Below are positions 52,219-59,365 of a DNA stretch of 64,000 nt, piece after piece (the first letter of the stretch is position 1; every line of letters begins with the position of its first letter). The notes under the pieces are model-generated. The model ran no database searches. It was not told the origin of the DNA and was given only the letters and a program-made list of their open reading frames with translations. This DNA comes from Streptomyces fradiae (lineage in GTDB: Bacteria > Actinomycetota > Actinomycetes > Streptomycetales > Streptomycetaceae). The translations under genes and the position numbers were made by a program. The stretch is from assembly GCF_041270065.1 (NCBI RefSeq), contig NZ_CP065958.1, positions 3,224,001-3,288,000 of the forward strand, in the 5' to 3' direction.

Positions 52219-54012
52219 CTACTGGAAGCGATTCACTAGGCTGATGATCGATTGACCCACGACCTCTACTGTTTGTGGACCAACCCTCTCGTAGAAGCGG
52301 TTGTCATACGTGACAGGCCTTCCAATAGTCGCGGGATCAAGACGCCATACCAAGTAACCCTGGTATCGGAAAGGCGTTAGGCTTCGGGCCAGGCTCTCGG
52401 CGAAATCGAGGTCGAGCTTTGAGCTCTTAACTTTCTGAATCAACTCACGCCAAAGCTCGTCCAGGGACTTACCGAGAGACGATAGTTCGTGCTGGGTTCC
52501 CGTGACGAAGAACTCTTCGTACTTAAGGGTCTCGATTCCGGCGAAGCGCTCTACGGCTTTAGCGTCGGCCTCATCGTCGGCGACGCCGATGAAGATAACA
52601 CCCTTGGCGCCGCGGCCGTGGTTGGCCATAGCGCTCGCCGTGCGAAGAATTTTCTCGAAGCTCGCATCGTCGAACGTGCCGCTGTTGTTGATGCGGCAAA
52701 ACCCTTGCTTGACTTCGAATAGGGCATCTTCCGTCAGGGCCATTGAGAGAGCTGCTTCGAAACGGATCGAATGATCCTTGAGGTGAGTGCTCTTAGTGTC
52801 AGCCTTTGGCTTGAATGCTGGACGGAGTGCTGCCTTCACCATCTCCAGGAGTTGGCTCTTTCGCTCGGCTCCCCAGTCGCCGCCACCCGACGGGATGCTC
52901 AGGTCTCCGTCCCAAAATCCAGAGAGGAGATCGAGTAGATCCTTGCTGCTCTTTGGCTCCAGGCTGTCCTCGTGTAGTAGCTGGTTGATGGCGACGAAGA
53001 TCGCCTGGAAGTGCCTTGGAACTCCTCTGTAGTTCTGCTGGGTCACAGTGAGAGTTGCGAACGGTTTGGGTGATTCCTCAAGAGCAGCCCGGATCACCTC
53101 TAGCGTGTTGACGAAACGGTCTTCGAGTTCGACCTCACCCAGTGAAGCGATCCTGCGGTGAACGACGTCTGCACTCGTGACGGCTCGATCATTCTCGACC
53201 CCGTAGGCCGAGTCACGATACCTGAGGCCTGTTGCGGCCGGCCGTTCCAGTAGCAAGTCCAGAAGGATATCGAGGATCAGTTCCTCATCCCTTGATTCAC
53301 GCACGGACTCGCGAGTCAGGATCCCCTGCTTAACCCAGAAGATGTCCTCAACGTAAATCCCATATGGCAGGTCGTGATTCGTGATGCTGATCTTCGCCAT
53401 GCCGGAAAGGGGGACAAAGTCTGTAAAGGAAGCGTCACCACGCACGGTGGAAGCTAGCCGTCGCACAAGAGTGGCGATTGTTTGGGTTGCGCCAGCCTGT
53501 CGAATTTCATGAGGGCTGAGGTGGCGTCCGCTAGAGTTAATTCTTCGGAATACTTCATCGACTGATTCGTCGCTTGCCGACCGATAGATGGAAACGGGGA
53601 GGCGATAGTTGGCAATCTTTCGGCAAGTGTCCCGATCGAGGATGGGAGACTTCTGTGTAAGGGTTCCAGTGTCGAGGCGAATCTTCGTGTCTGCAAGCGT
53701 TTCCAGGTCGAAATATTCACCGTTTAGTGAAAACTCGTTCTCAATGAACGAGAACACGGAGTTGAGTCGCTGGAGTCCGTCGATGACCTCAAGGCGCCCG
53801 AAATGGTCCCCTGAGGACTCGGCCAAAAGGATGAGTGGAATCGGAAGTTTTTGAACTACTGAATCAATGAGGCGCTCTTTTTCTTCAACGCCCCAAACCA
53901 ATTTCCTCTGGTAGCGTCGGTTCACCAAGAATTTGTTGGACGTGTAATCATTGTAGAGCTGTTGAATGCTCTCGCCTTCAACAGACAACTCCGTGCCAGT
54001 AGGTGTCGACAT
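52219..54012 (-). CDS. DUF262 (GmrSD-N-like) and Schlafen AlbA_2 fusion protein, candidate defence protein
   Basis: 597 residues. Residues about 25-230 are a DUF262/ParB-like nuclease-NTPase domain with NRRYQRKLVWG, IPLILLAE and the signature EVIDGLQRLNSVFSF. A helical linker leads to a Schlafen AlbA_2 domain (about 420-590) with FEVKQGF, a phase of TASAMANHGRGAKGVIFIGV and a C-terminal RFYERVGPQT. DUF262 proteins include GmrSD-type restriction of modified DNA; AlbA_2 proteins bind nucleic acid. The gene is visibly AT-richer than its neighbours, so it was probably acquired. ATG at 54012 with GGGAG. Confidence 0.85.
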   Translation of the reverse strand: MSTPTGTELSVEGESIQQLYNDYTSNKFLVNRRYQRKLVWGVEEKERLIDSVVQKLPIPLILLAESSGDHFGRLEVIDGLQRLNSVFSFIENEFSLNGEYFDLETLADTKIRLDTGTLTQKSPILDRDTCRKIANYRLPVSIYRSASDESVDEVFRRINSSGRHLSPHEIRQAGATQTIATLVRRLASTVRGDASFTDFVPLSGMAKISITNHDLPYGIYVEDIFWVKQGILTRESVRESRDEELILDILLDLLLERPAATGLRYRDSAYGVENDRAVTSADVVHRRIASLGEVELEDRFVNTLEVIRAALEESPKPFATLTVTQQNYRGVPRHFQAIFVAINQLLHEDSLEPKSSKDLLDLLSGFWDGDLSIPSGGGDWGAERKSQLLEMVKAALRPAFKPKADTKSTHLKDHSIRFEAALSMALTEDALFEVKQGFCRINNSGTFDDASFEKILRTASAMANHGRGAKGVIFIGVADDEADAKAVERFAGIETLKYEEFFVTGTQHELSSLGKSLDELWRELIQKVKSSKLDLDFAESLARSLTPFRYQGYLVWRLDPATIGRPVTYDNRFYERVGPQTVEVVGQSIISLVNRFQ

Positions 54013-54404
54013 TCGACGCTCCCGTGCTCAGTGATGGGCGAGAGGGTAGCGCGCCTGGCGCGCTCCTGACCCAGATATGGCAGCGCCGAGTGTGCACTCC
54101 GGCGGGAGGTCCGCCGGCGTGTCGGGCCGTCTGTGGGCTGCGCGAGGGGGCTCGGGGGTGACCGGGGGAGAGGTTGGCAGTGACAGGTCGGCTATGAGGG
54201 TGACCTGGGAACGTGCAGGTCAGGGGGTGTGCCACCTACTGGTTCGCTCCTGAGGGTGGCGGTCAGGCGAGATGGGGTGTTCTCGTAGCTGGCGATCATC
54301 CGCCTGCCAGCCGATCGGGCCGGACGGATCGCCGGCACCTTGCGCCGGACCCACGCGGACTAACAGGGGTCGCGACTGAAGGGGGCCCGGGCGAGGATCT
54401 AGCC
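54013..54404. other. Divergent promoter region between the two candidate defence genes
   Basis: 392 bp with no supported gene. A perfect palindrome AGCGCGCC-t-GGCGCGCT (54048-54064) lies 36 bp upstream of the DUF262/AlbA_2 start and could be an operator. Confidence 0.6.
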
Positions 54405-54923
54405 ATGTTCACTGCAAAAGTCGTCCGAACGTTCATTGGCTCACCCGGTGACGTGAGGGAGCGCAACGTGGTCAGGGAGGCCCTGGGGCAGTGGAATGCG
54501 AAGAGGTCATCTCCGGCGAATGGTGTTGCCTTCATTCCCGTGAGCTGGGAAACGCACGCTTTTCCGGATTTGTCGGCTCCGGGTCAACCTTTGATTGATA
54601 AGAGGCTCGTCCAATCGTCGGATCTGTGTATCGCTCTCTTCTGGATGAAGCCCGGCGGCTCCTTGGACAGCGGGGCGTCAGGGACAGTTCACGAGATCGA
54701 GCAGTTTAGAACCGCGAACAAGCGCGTCATGGCGTACTTCTGTCAGGATAAAATCAGTCGCCGCGACGCAGTGGTGTACCGAGATGAAATCGCCGCTGTG
54801 GAAAACCTCCGCAGCCAGATGCGAGATATCGGCCTGGTCGGAGAATATAAGAGAGCTGCCGATCTAAAGAGTCAGCTACTCGATGCGCTAGACGAGGTAG
54901 CACGAGACATCGTAGGTAGCTAA
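54405..54923 (+). CDS. DUF4062 domain protein, candidate defence partner
   Basis: 172 residues. The N-terminus VRTFIGSPGDVRERNVVREAL is the DUF4062 signature, a Rossmann-like fold often fused to NTPases in bacterial conflict systems. IPVSWETHAFPDL, LIDKRLVQSSDLCIALFW and EIEQFRTANKRVMAYFC complete it, and a helical tail (about 120-172) follows. ATG at 54405. Like the divergent DUF262/AlbA_2 gene it is AT-richer than the element core, so the pair may have come together. Confidence 0.8.
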   Translation: MFTAKVVRTFIGSPGDVRERNVVREALGQWNAKRSSPANGVAFIPVSWETHAFPDLSAPGQPLIDKRLVQSSDLCIALFWMKPGGSLDSGASGTVHEIEQFRTANKRVMAYFCQDKISRRDAVVYRDEIAAVENLRSQMRDIGLVGEYKRAADLKSQLLDALDEVARDIVGS

Positions 54924-55168
54924 CCAGCGGATTTCTTCGGGGGCGCTTCGCATTGCCCTCTACGTCGTCGGCCCTGAGTCTTGCGACTGGAGACGCCTGC
55001 CAGACGCTTGCCCAGCCGGCCTACGGCCACGTGAGGCCAGCGACGAGTCGCGGCCTATTCGTGGACTGGAGCCTTGAAACAGCCGTACGCGAAGGCGCTG
55101 GCCAGCCGAAACCAAAGAACCGCACAGGGCCTCCGGAGCCGTGTGCCGTGTGCGGCATCATGGCCTCC

Positions 55169-55456
55169 ATGACTTCCCAACCCGTCCATGCCCCAATCGA
55201 GAGCACCCGCGTCACGGCAACGGATGGTGCCGCACTCGTCTTCACGTGGGATGCGGACTCACGGATCGAGGTGCGGAACCTCGGGGGCGAGGTTGTCATC
55301 GAGGCGAATGCCGCGGGCCTCAGGACGCTGGCTGGACACCTGCTCGTCCTGGCCCGCGACGGCGTATCCGACGGAGCTCACCTGCACCTCGAAGACGGCA
55401 ATGGGTTGGAGGAGGGTTCTGTCGGCTTGGTCCTGGAGCGAAGCGACGAGGAGTAG
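55169..55456 (+). CDS. Imm32-like immunity protein
   Basis: 95 residues. VVIEANAAGLRTLAGHLLVL, then LEDGNGLEEGSVGLVLERSD near the C-terminus resembles Imm32 immunity proteins as I recall them. These are predicted antidotes to polymorphic toxins. No toxin gene is adjacent. The start is uncertain (ATG 55160 or 55169). It follows a 245-bp gap without a gene. Confidence 0.65.
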   Translation: MTSQPVHAPIESTRVTATDGAALVFTWDADSRIEVRNLGGEVVIEANAAGLRTLAGHLLVLARDGVSDGAHLHLEDGNGLEEGSVGLVLERSDEE

Positions 55457-55542
55457 CTCCGCTGGCGTGCAGGTACCTGGGCCGCACAGGGGGGGGCTCA
55501 GGTTGCGCTGCGACATGCGGCATGCCAAGTAGGGTGCCGGAC

Positions 55543-55791
55543 ATGACCACTTCTCCTGATCATGTCGACAGCAGAGAGGATCTGGTGTCCTTCGTCAGAT
55601 CGCTGCACCGCAGCTATGTCGACCCTGGTGAGTCGTGGGACAACGCGGACCTTGCCGGGTTCCTGGAGGCCTTGGCGGCATGGATCGACGACGCGGACGG
55701 TTGGCACCAGAGCGCGGGCCTGGAACTGCCAACCAACGGTGACTGGCGCTTCTTCGCCCGAGCACTCCGAGCAGCGACCATGTACGAGTAG
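55543..55791 (+). CDS. DUF7660-like small protein
   Basis: 82 residues, acidic: SREDLVSFVRSLHRSYVDPG, ESWDNADLAGFLEALAAWI and GDWRFFARALRAATMYE match a small family common near immunity-type genes. Function unknown. ATG at 55543; an in-frame GTG is 9 bp upstream. A terminator follows. Confidence 0.7.
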   Translation: MTTSPDHVDSREDLVSFVRSLHRSYVDPGESWDNADLAGFLEALAAWIDDADGWHQSAGLELPTNGDWRFFARALRAATMYE

Positions 55792-55830
55792 TCGCGGATC
55801 TAGCACGCTCAGGACACTACCCAAACAGAG

Positions 55831-55875
55831 CAGAGCAGCCCCAGACGTAAGCCGAGGCTGCTCTGTCGTTTTGGT
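55831..55875 (+). terminator. Terminator after the DUF7660-like gene
   Basis: CAGAGCAGCC (55831-55840) pairs with GGCTGCTCTG (55856-55865), and a TCGTTTT run follows. Confidence 0.75.
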
Positions 55876-55884
55876 GGGCTGCCG

Positions 55885-56229
55885 CTATCCAAAGGCCGCT
55901 GCCGGCAATCGCGGCTTGTCGTCGCCTCCCTGAGCATAGGGCAGCAGGGGCGACAGGCGATGGCCCCGGCTTGTCGCTACACGGAGAGCGTCCCGTAGGG
56001 CTCCGACCAGCTCTGTGGACAGGTCTCGGAGTTCCTCCGGACCCATCTCCTCACGATTGAGCACTTCCAGCGCGTGCGACACAAGGCCGGCCGCCTGGTT
56101 GAGTTGCGTCGCTTCAGTGCTGTCTGCCAGGCGGGATAGGTGGCTGTTGGCGTCGTCGGTGCTCAGGTAGCAGGGGTTGCCGTCGAGGGTTGTCCACGGG
56201 AGGAGGCGGAGGCCGTTGTGGGCTGTCAT
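55885..56229 (-). CDS. Hypothetical protein coupled to gntR
   Basis: 114 residues, helical and soluble (LRLLPWTTLDGNPCYLSTDD, ADSTEATQLNQAAGLVSHAL). ATG at 56229 overlaps the stop of the GntR gene by ATGA. I do not recognise the family. It is the last gene of a minus-strand run of six small genes. Confidence 0.65.
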   Translation of the reverse strand: MTAHNGLRLLPWTTLDGNPCYLSTDDANSHLSRLADSTEATQLNQAAGLVSHALEVLNREEMGPEELRDLSTELVGALRDALRVATSRGHRLSPLLPYAQGGDDKPRLPAAAFG

Positions 56230-56891
56230 CCCTCTGCACCTCCTTTCTCGGTCGTGTGGTGGGTGGTGAAGAGGGCTTCGGCGCGGTCGCCGGGGAGGAC
56301 CAGGTGGGCTGCTTCGATGACGCGGCCGGTGGGGTCGGTCGAGATGCGGGTGATGGCGAGGATGGCCAGGGCCGGGGTGATGCGGAGGGTTGCGGCTTCC
56401 TCGGAGGTTGGGAGGCGGGCGGTGACTCTGTCCTGGACTTCCGCCGGCCGCTGACGACACCAAGGCGGTTCGGCAGCGGCGAGGTCGCGGGGGATGTAGA
56501 TGCGGGCCAGGCTGTGCGGGGACTCGTCCGCGTGGCCGATGCAGAGGAATTCCGTCAGCGGGGTGCGCGACGGGACCTTGAGCAGGGTGGCCAGCATGCC
56601 TTGGGCGCGGAGTTGGGTCGTGCGGACGGTCAGGTGGAGGGTGGGCGTGAGGGCGCCGCCCTCGTACGTCAGCCGGCTGAGAGGGCGGCGGACGTAGTTG
56701 CCCTTGCCGTGGAGCTTGTCGATCAGACCCTCCGCCTGGAGGAACGCCAAGGCGTTGCGCAGGGTCGGAGTGCTGACCTTGTAGTGGGCGGCGAGTTGGG
56801 GTTCCGAGGGGAGGCGCTCGCCGGGCTTGAGGTGGCCGGTGGTGATCTGGGTGCGGAGGTCTGCGGCGATGGTGTCGCGGAGGGACGTCAT
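56226..56891 (-). CDS. GntR family regulator with UTRA-like domain
   Basis: 221 residues. Winged helix IAADLRTQITTGHLKPGERL, then PSEPQLAAHYKVSTPTLRNAL, followed by a shortened UTRA-type domain (about 80-215). It is one of three GntR proteins in the element. ATG at 56891, 8 bp after the stop of the gene upstream. Confidence 0.8.
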   Translation of the reverse strand: MTSLRDTIAADLRTQITTGHLKPGERLPSEPQLAAHYKVSTPTLRNALAFLQAEGLIDKLHGKGNYVRRPLSRLTYEGGALTPTLHLTVRTTQLRAQGMLATLLKVPSRTPLTEFLCIGHADESPHSLARIYIPRDLAAAEPPWCRQRPAEVQDRVTARLPTSEEAATLRITPALAILAITRISTDPTGRVIEAAHLVLPGDRAEALFTTHHTTEKGGAEG

Positions 56892-56898
56892 GGGTGGA

Positions 56899-57123
56899 TC
56901 ACCACCTTCTGAGGACTCGGAGTGCGACGAGTCGGGTGCGGGGGTGCATGGTCAGTTGCTCGCCCGACTCGAAGAGGAGGCGTTTGGCGCCGAGGGGAAG
57001 TTGGCGAAGGTCGGCGACGCGGCAGGGCTGGCCGCCGATCTGGATGACGTCGCCACGCTGCACGTTGGTCGAGGTGATCTCGACGGGGCCGGCAACGGCA
57101 CCGTTCGGGGTCCAGGTCTTCAT
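56899..57123 (-). CDS. Small hypothetical protein
   Basis: 74 residues with a beta-rich pattern (QRGDVIQIGGQPCRVADLRQ, LPLGAKRLLFESGEQLTMH) resembling a small SH3-like or barrel domain. ATG at 57123 overlaps the stop of the gene upstream by 4 bp. Similar small proteins accompany GntR genes in AICEs. Confidence 0.65.
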   Translation of the reverse strand: MKTWTPNGAVAGPVEITSTNVQRGDVIQIGGQPCRVADLRQLPLGAKRLLFESGEQLTMHPRTRLVALRVLRRW

Positions 57124-57290
57124 GCCGTCACCTCCGCGGAGGCGGGTTGCGCGGCCGGCTCGTGGCAGGGGCAGGCGCACGCCTCGTAGATGACCGGGAC
57201 GTCGACCGGGGCCGTTGCCGGGGAGGAGTGGGGGCACTCGTGGTGCGTGCCGATCCGGCAGGGGGTCGAGCGGTACGAGGTGGGTGCCAT
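57120..57290 (-). CDS. Small Cys/His-rich protein
   Basis: 56 residues with Cys/His pairs (CRIGTHHECPHS, ACACPCHEP) that may bind zinc. ATG at 57290 shares its A with the stop of the gene upstream (TGATG); its own stop overlaps the next start. Confidence 0.6.
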   Translation of the reverse strand: MAPTSYRSTPCRIGTHHECPHSSPATAPVDVPVIYEACACPCHEPAAQPASAEVTA

Positions 57291-57478
57291 CAGAAGACCT
57301 CCACCGGCGTGAGGAGGTACTCGATGGCCGGGACGTACGGGCGGACCAGAACGATCTGCTCTCCTCGGATGGCGTCCGTACGAGGCAGGCCGACGGGCCG
57401 TAAGACCGCGTGGTGGCAGGGTGTTCGGGAGTACCGCTCTCTGGTGCGCGCGATGGCACGGCGGATACGGTTGAGCAC
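57290..57478 (-). CDS. Small basic hypothetical protein
   Basis: 62 residues, Arg-rich N-terminal half (LNRIRRAIARTRERYSR) and a C-terminal strand (EQIVLVRPYVPAIEYLLTPV). GTG at 57478. Translationally coupled to the next gene. Confidence 0.6.
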   Translation of the reverse strand: MLNRIRRAIARTRERYSRTPCHHAVLRPVGLPRTDAIRGEQIVLVRPYVPAIEYLLTPVEVF

Positions 57479-57490
57479 GCTGATCAGCTC

Positions 57491-57769
57491 CTATCGCTGA
57501 TGGCCAGGTCCCCGGACATCGCCCGTCGCGGGGACCGCTTTGCGTACGACGGCCCACAAGGTGCGGCCGCCCAGGCTGGTGGCGAGGAGCCCGAACCGGT
57601 CTGCCGTCGCCATGACTTCCAGGACCTCCCGCCATGTCTCGGCAGGGAGGGATTCCGGTACCTCCGCTTCGATCGATGTGTGTCGGGCGTGCTCCTGCGT
57701 GCGCGTGGTGAGCCCGACGGCGGACAGCCGGGCGGCGATGGCCTCCGCGCTTACTTCGGGAGCAGGCAC
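57491..57769 (-). CDS. Small hypothetical protein, first gene of the run
   Basis: 92 residues (AEAIAARLSAVGLTTRTQEH, WREVLEVMATADRFGLLATS). GTG at 57769 follows GGAGG, which decides the start over an upstream ATG. It is divergent from the third GntR gene across a pair of CTAG palindromes. Confidence 0.65.
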   Translation of the reverse strand: MPAPEVSAEAIAARLSAVGLTTRTQEHARHTSIEAEVPESLPAETWREVLEVMATADRFGLLATSLGGRTLWAVVRKAVPATGDVRGPGHQR

Positions 57770-57807
57770 AGGGCAGCCTCCGTTACCGGCGATCACTTTC
57801 AGTGAAG

Positions 57808-57838
57808 CTAGTTAACTAGATTAGAGCTAGTGGACTAG
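57808..57838. promoter_or_regulatory. Two CTAGT/ACTAG palindromes, probable GntR operators
   Basis: CTAGTTAACTAG (57808-57819, perfect) and CTAGTGGACTAG (57827-57838, symmetric except the centre), 19 bp apart, in the 78-bp divergent promoter. Confidence 0.75.
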
Positions 57839-57847
57839 ATTTTCCAT

Positions 57848-58603
57848 ATGCCTGAGCAGCCGCCTTACCTCCGCATCGCCGACGAACTGCGGCGGCGGAT
57901 CGCGGAGCACGAGTGGACTCCTGGAGACCGGCTGCCCTCTCGGGCCCAGATCGGCCAGGAGTGCGGAGTGGGCGAGAACGTCGTCCGTCGGGCCCAGGAG
58001 CTCCTGATCTCTCAGGGTGTCCTGGAGGGGCGGGCCGGGTCGGGGACCTACGTCTCCGAGCCCCGGCAGCGGGTGCGGATGGTTCGGTCCGCGGCGCGCG
58101 AGCAGCCCAACGGGTCGCCGTTCCGCGCCGACATGAAGGCCGTGGGCAGAAATGGCGGCTGGGAGAGCCGGACCGATGCGAAGGTGCCTGCGCCGGCGGA
58201 GATCGCTGCGCGGCTCGGGATCGGTGCGGGCGAGCTGTGCGTACGGACCGTGTACGAGTTCCTGGCTGACGGGCGGCCCGTGCAGTTGTCGACGAGCTGG
58301 GAACCGTACGACCTCACCGGTGGGACGCTCGTCGTTCTTCCCGAAGGCGGCCCCCACGCCGGGGCCGGCGTCGTGAACCGGATGGCCCAGATTGGCGTCA
58401 CCATCAGCCATGCCGTCGAGCAGCCCGAGCCGCGGCAGGCCACCGCCGAGGAGGCCTCACTCCTCGGGATCCAGAAGGCCGCGCTCGTCACCCACATCCG
58501 GCGGACCTACTACAGCGCCGAAGGGCGGCCAGTGGAGACGGCGGACATCGTCGTCCCGGCTGCCCTGTGCGAGATCGTTTACGAGATCCCGATCAACCGG
58601 TAG
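57848..58603 (+). CDS. GntR/UTRA regulator
   Basis: 251 residues. Winged helix LRIADELRRRIAEHEWTPGD, then QIGQECGVGENVVRRAQELL, and a UTRA domain (about 85-248, VYEFLADGRPVQLSTSWEPY). It probably binds the CTAG palindromes just upstream of its own ATG and controls both itself and the divergent run of small genes. Confidence 0.88.
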   Translation: MPEQPPYLRIADELRRRIAEHEWTPGDRLPSRAQIGQECGVGENVVRRAQELLISQGVLEGRAGSGTYVSEPRQRVRMVRSAAREQPNGSPFRADMKAVGRNGGWESRTDAKVPAPAEIAARLGIGAGELCVRTVYEFLADGRPVQLSTSWEPYDLTGGTLVVLPEGGPHAGAGVVNRMAQIGVTISHAVEQPEPRQATAEEASLLGIQKAALVTHIRRTYYSAEGRPVETADIVVPAALCEIVYEIPINR

Positions 58604-58607
58604 AGGG

Positions 58608-58850
58608 CTAACGCATCAGGCCTGCCCTCAACATCCCATCACGCCGGGTCGGCCAGGTCAGGGCTCGGACCAGACCGTTGGTCACGACCCAGTACCCCGG
58701 GTGCACCCAGCCTTCTTCCTTCGACAGGAGCCCCGGACCCTCGTCGCGGCACAGGTGTCGCATCAGGCGCTCGTACGCCGGACCGCCGGCCACCAGCAGC
58801 AGGGGTGCGGTGAGAGTCGCACCGACCCAGACACCGCACCGAAAGGCCAC
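58608..58850 (-). CDS. Possible small hypothetical protein
   Basis: 80 residues (FRCGVWVGATLTAPLLLVAG, AYERLMRHLCRDEGPGLLSK). Third positions are mostly G/C, which favours real coding, but the ribosome site is weak and the start (GTG 58850 or 58874) uncertain. It converges on the GntR gene with a 4-bp gap. No family recognised. Confidence 0.45.
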   Translation of the reverse strand: MAFRCGVWVGATLTAPLLLVAGGPAYERLMRHLCRDEGPGLLSKEEGWVHPGYWVVTNGLVRALTWPTRRDGMLRAGLMR

Positions 58851-58947
58851 CTGAGCATGTCCATCTATGCGCACGCGACGAGTATGGCGCCTACGGCTCG
58901 GGTATCGTCCGACCCGGTCGATCAGCAGAGCAGTTGGCGGGGGCAGC

Positions 58948-59184
58948 ATGCACAACGAGCGGCTGTCGGACGACGAGCTGAAGCTCTTCATTCAGTACCT
59001 GCACCGGTTCGCGAACCACGACGTGGACATCTGCACCAGGATGGAAGCCGGGTACCCCGAGTTCCCCGTCTACGTCATGTTCGGCAGGGACTATCCCCCG
59101 ATCGGGGAGGCCTCGGACTATCACCGGCCGTTCGCAGGCCGCCGACCGCCGACATCCACAACTGACATCAACGACGGTGGATGA
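58948..59184 (+). CDS. Small hypothetical protein next to attR
   Basis: 78 residues, acidic helical (LSDDELKLFIQYLHRFANHD, PVYVMFGRDYPPIGEASDY). ATG at 58948 with a GGGGG ribosome site. Its last codons run into the arm-type repeat, so the C-terminus may have arisen from attachment-site DNA. Confidence 0.6.
   Translation: MHNERLSDDELKLFIQYLHRFANHDVDICTRMEAGYPEFPVYVMFGRDYPPIGEASDYHRPFAGRRPPTSTTDINDGG
59151..59177 (+). repeat. Arm-type repeat, right copy
   Basis: 24 of 27 bases match 43571-43597 in the same orientation; two GACATC words 12 bp apart are kept. Confidence 0.55.
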
Positions 59185-59256
59185 CAGCAATCCACCACGG
59201 CTCCGCACGGCAGCCGCGAGCAGCAGTCCACCCCCACCAACGACGCCCCGACCGAA

Positions 59257-59299
59257 CTCCTAAAGCGGGTGTCGCAGGTTCGAATCCTGCCGGGGGCAC
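59257..59299 (+). repeat. attR core (43 bp)
   Basis: Identical copy of the attL core: the original chromosomal 3' half of the tRNA-Arg gene. The following bases (ACAAGC region) do not encode CCA. Confidence 0.95.
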
Positions 59300-59305
59300 A
59301 AGCGG

Positions 59306-59339
59306 AAAGGCCCCCTACCGGTCTCGGTAGGGGGCCTTT
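59306..59339. terminator. Original tRNA-Arg terminator
   Basis: AAAGGCCCCCTACCG pairs with CGGTAGGGGGCCTTT around a 4-nt loop; also positioned to end lepB from the other side. Confidence 0.8.
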
Positions 59340-59365
59340 CGCGTGCCCGCCGGTGGGTCAGTCGG

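Larger units (their letters stand above)
43488..59299. mobile_element. Complete pSAM2-like AICE (15,812 bp) in tRNA-Arg(CCT)
   Basis: The element is bounded by identical 43-bp direct repeats and carries int, xis and a RepSA-type initiator. It also has Spd transfer genes, a TraB/FtsK DNA translocase, a KorSA-like GntR regulator and a Pra-like NUDIX gene. This is the standard gene set of actinomycete integrative and conjugative elements, which move double-stranded DNA between mycelia and replicate by rolling circle. All core genes are intact. Cargo: a DUF262/AlbA_2 and DUF4062 pair, Imm32-like and DUF7660-like genes, and a second GntR module. Confidence 0.93.

Noticed and set aside
51781..52244. 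Several overlapping frames of 73-152 codons in both strands
   Set aside because: They lie in the large inverted repeat and the opposite-strand peptides resemble each other only because of the dyad; no ribosome sites.
59257..59299. A second tRNA-Arg gene at attR
   Set aside because: Only the 3' half of the tRNA is present; it lacks the D-arm and acceptor 5' strand.
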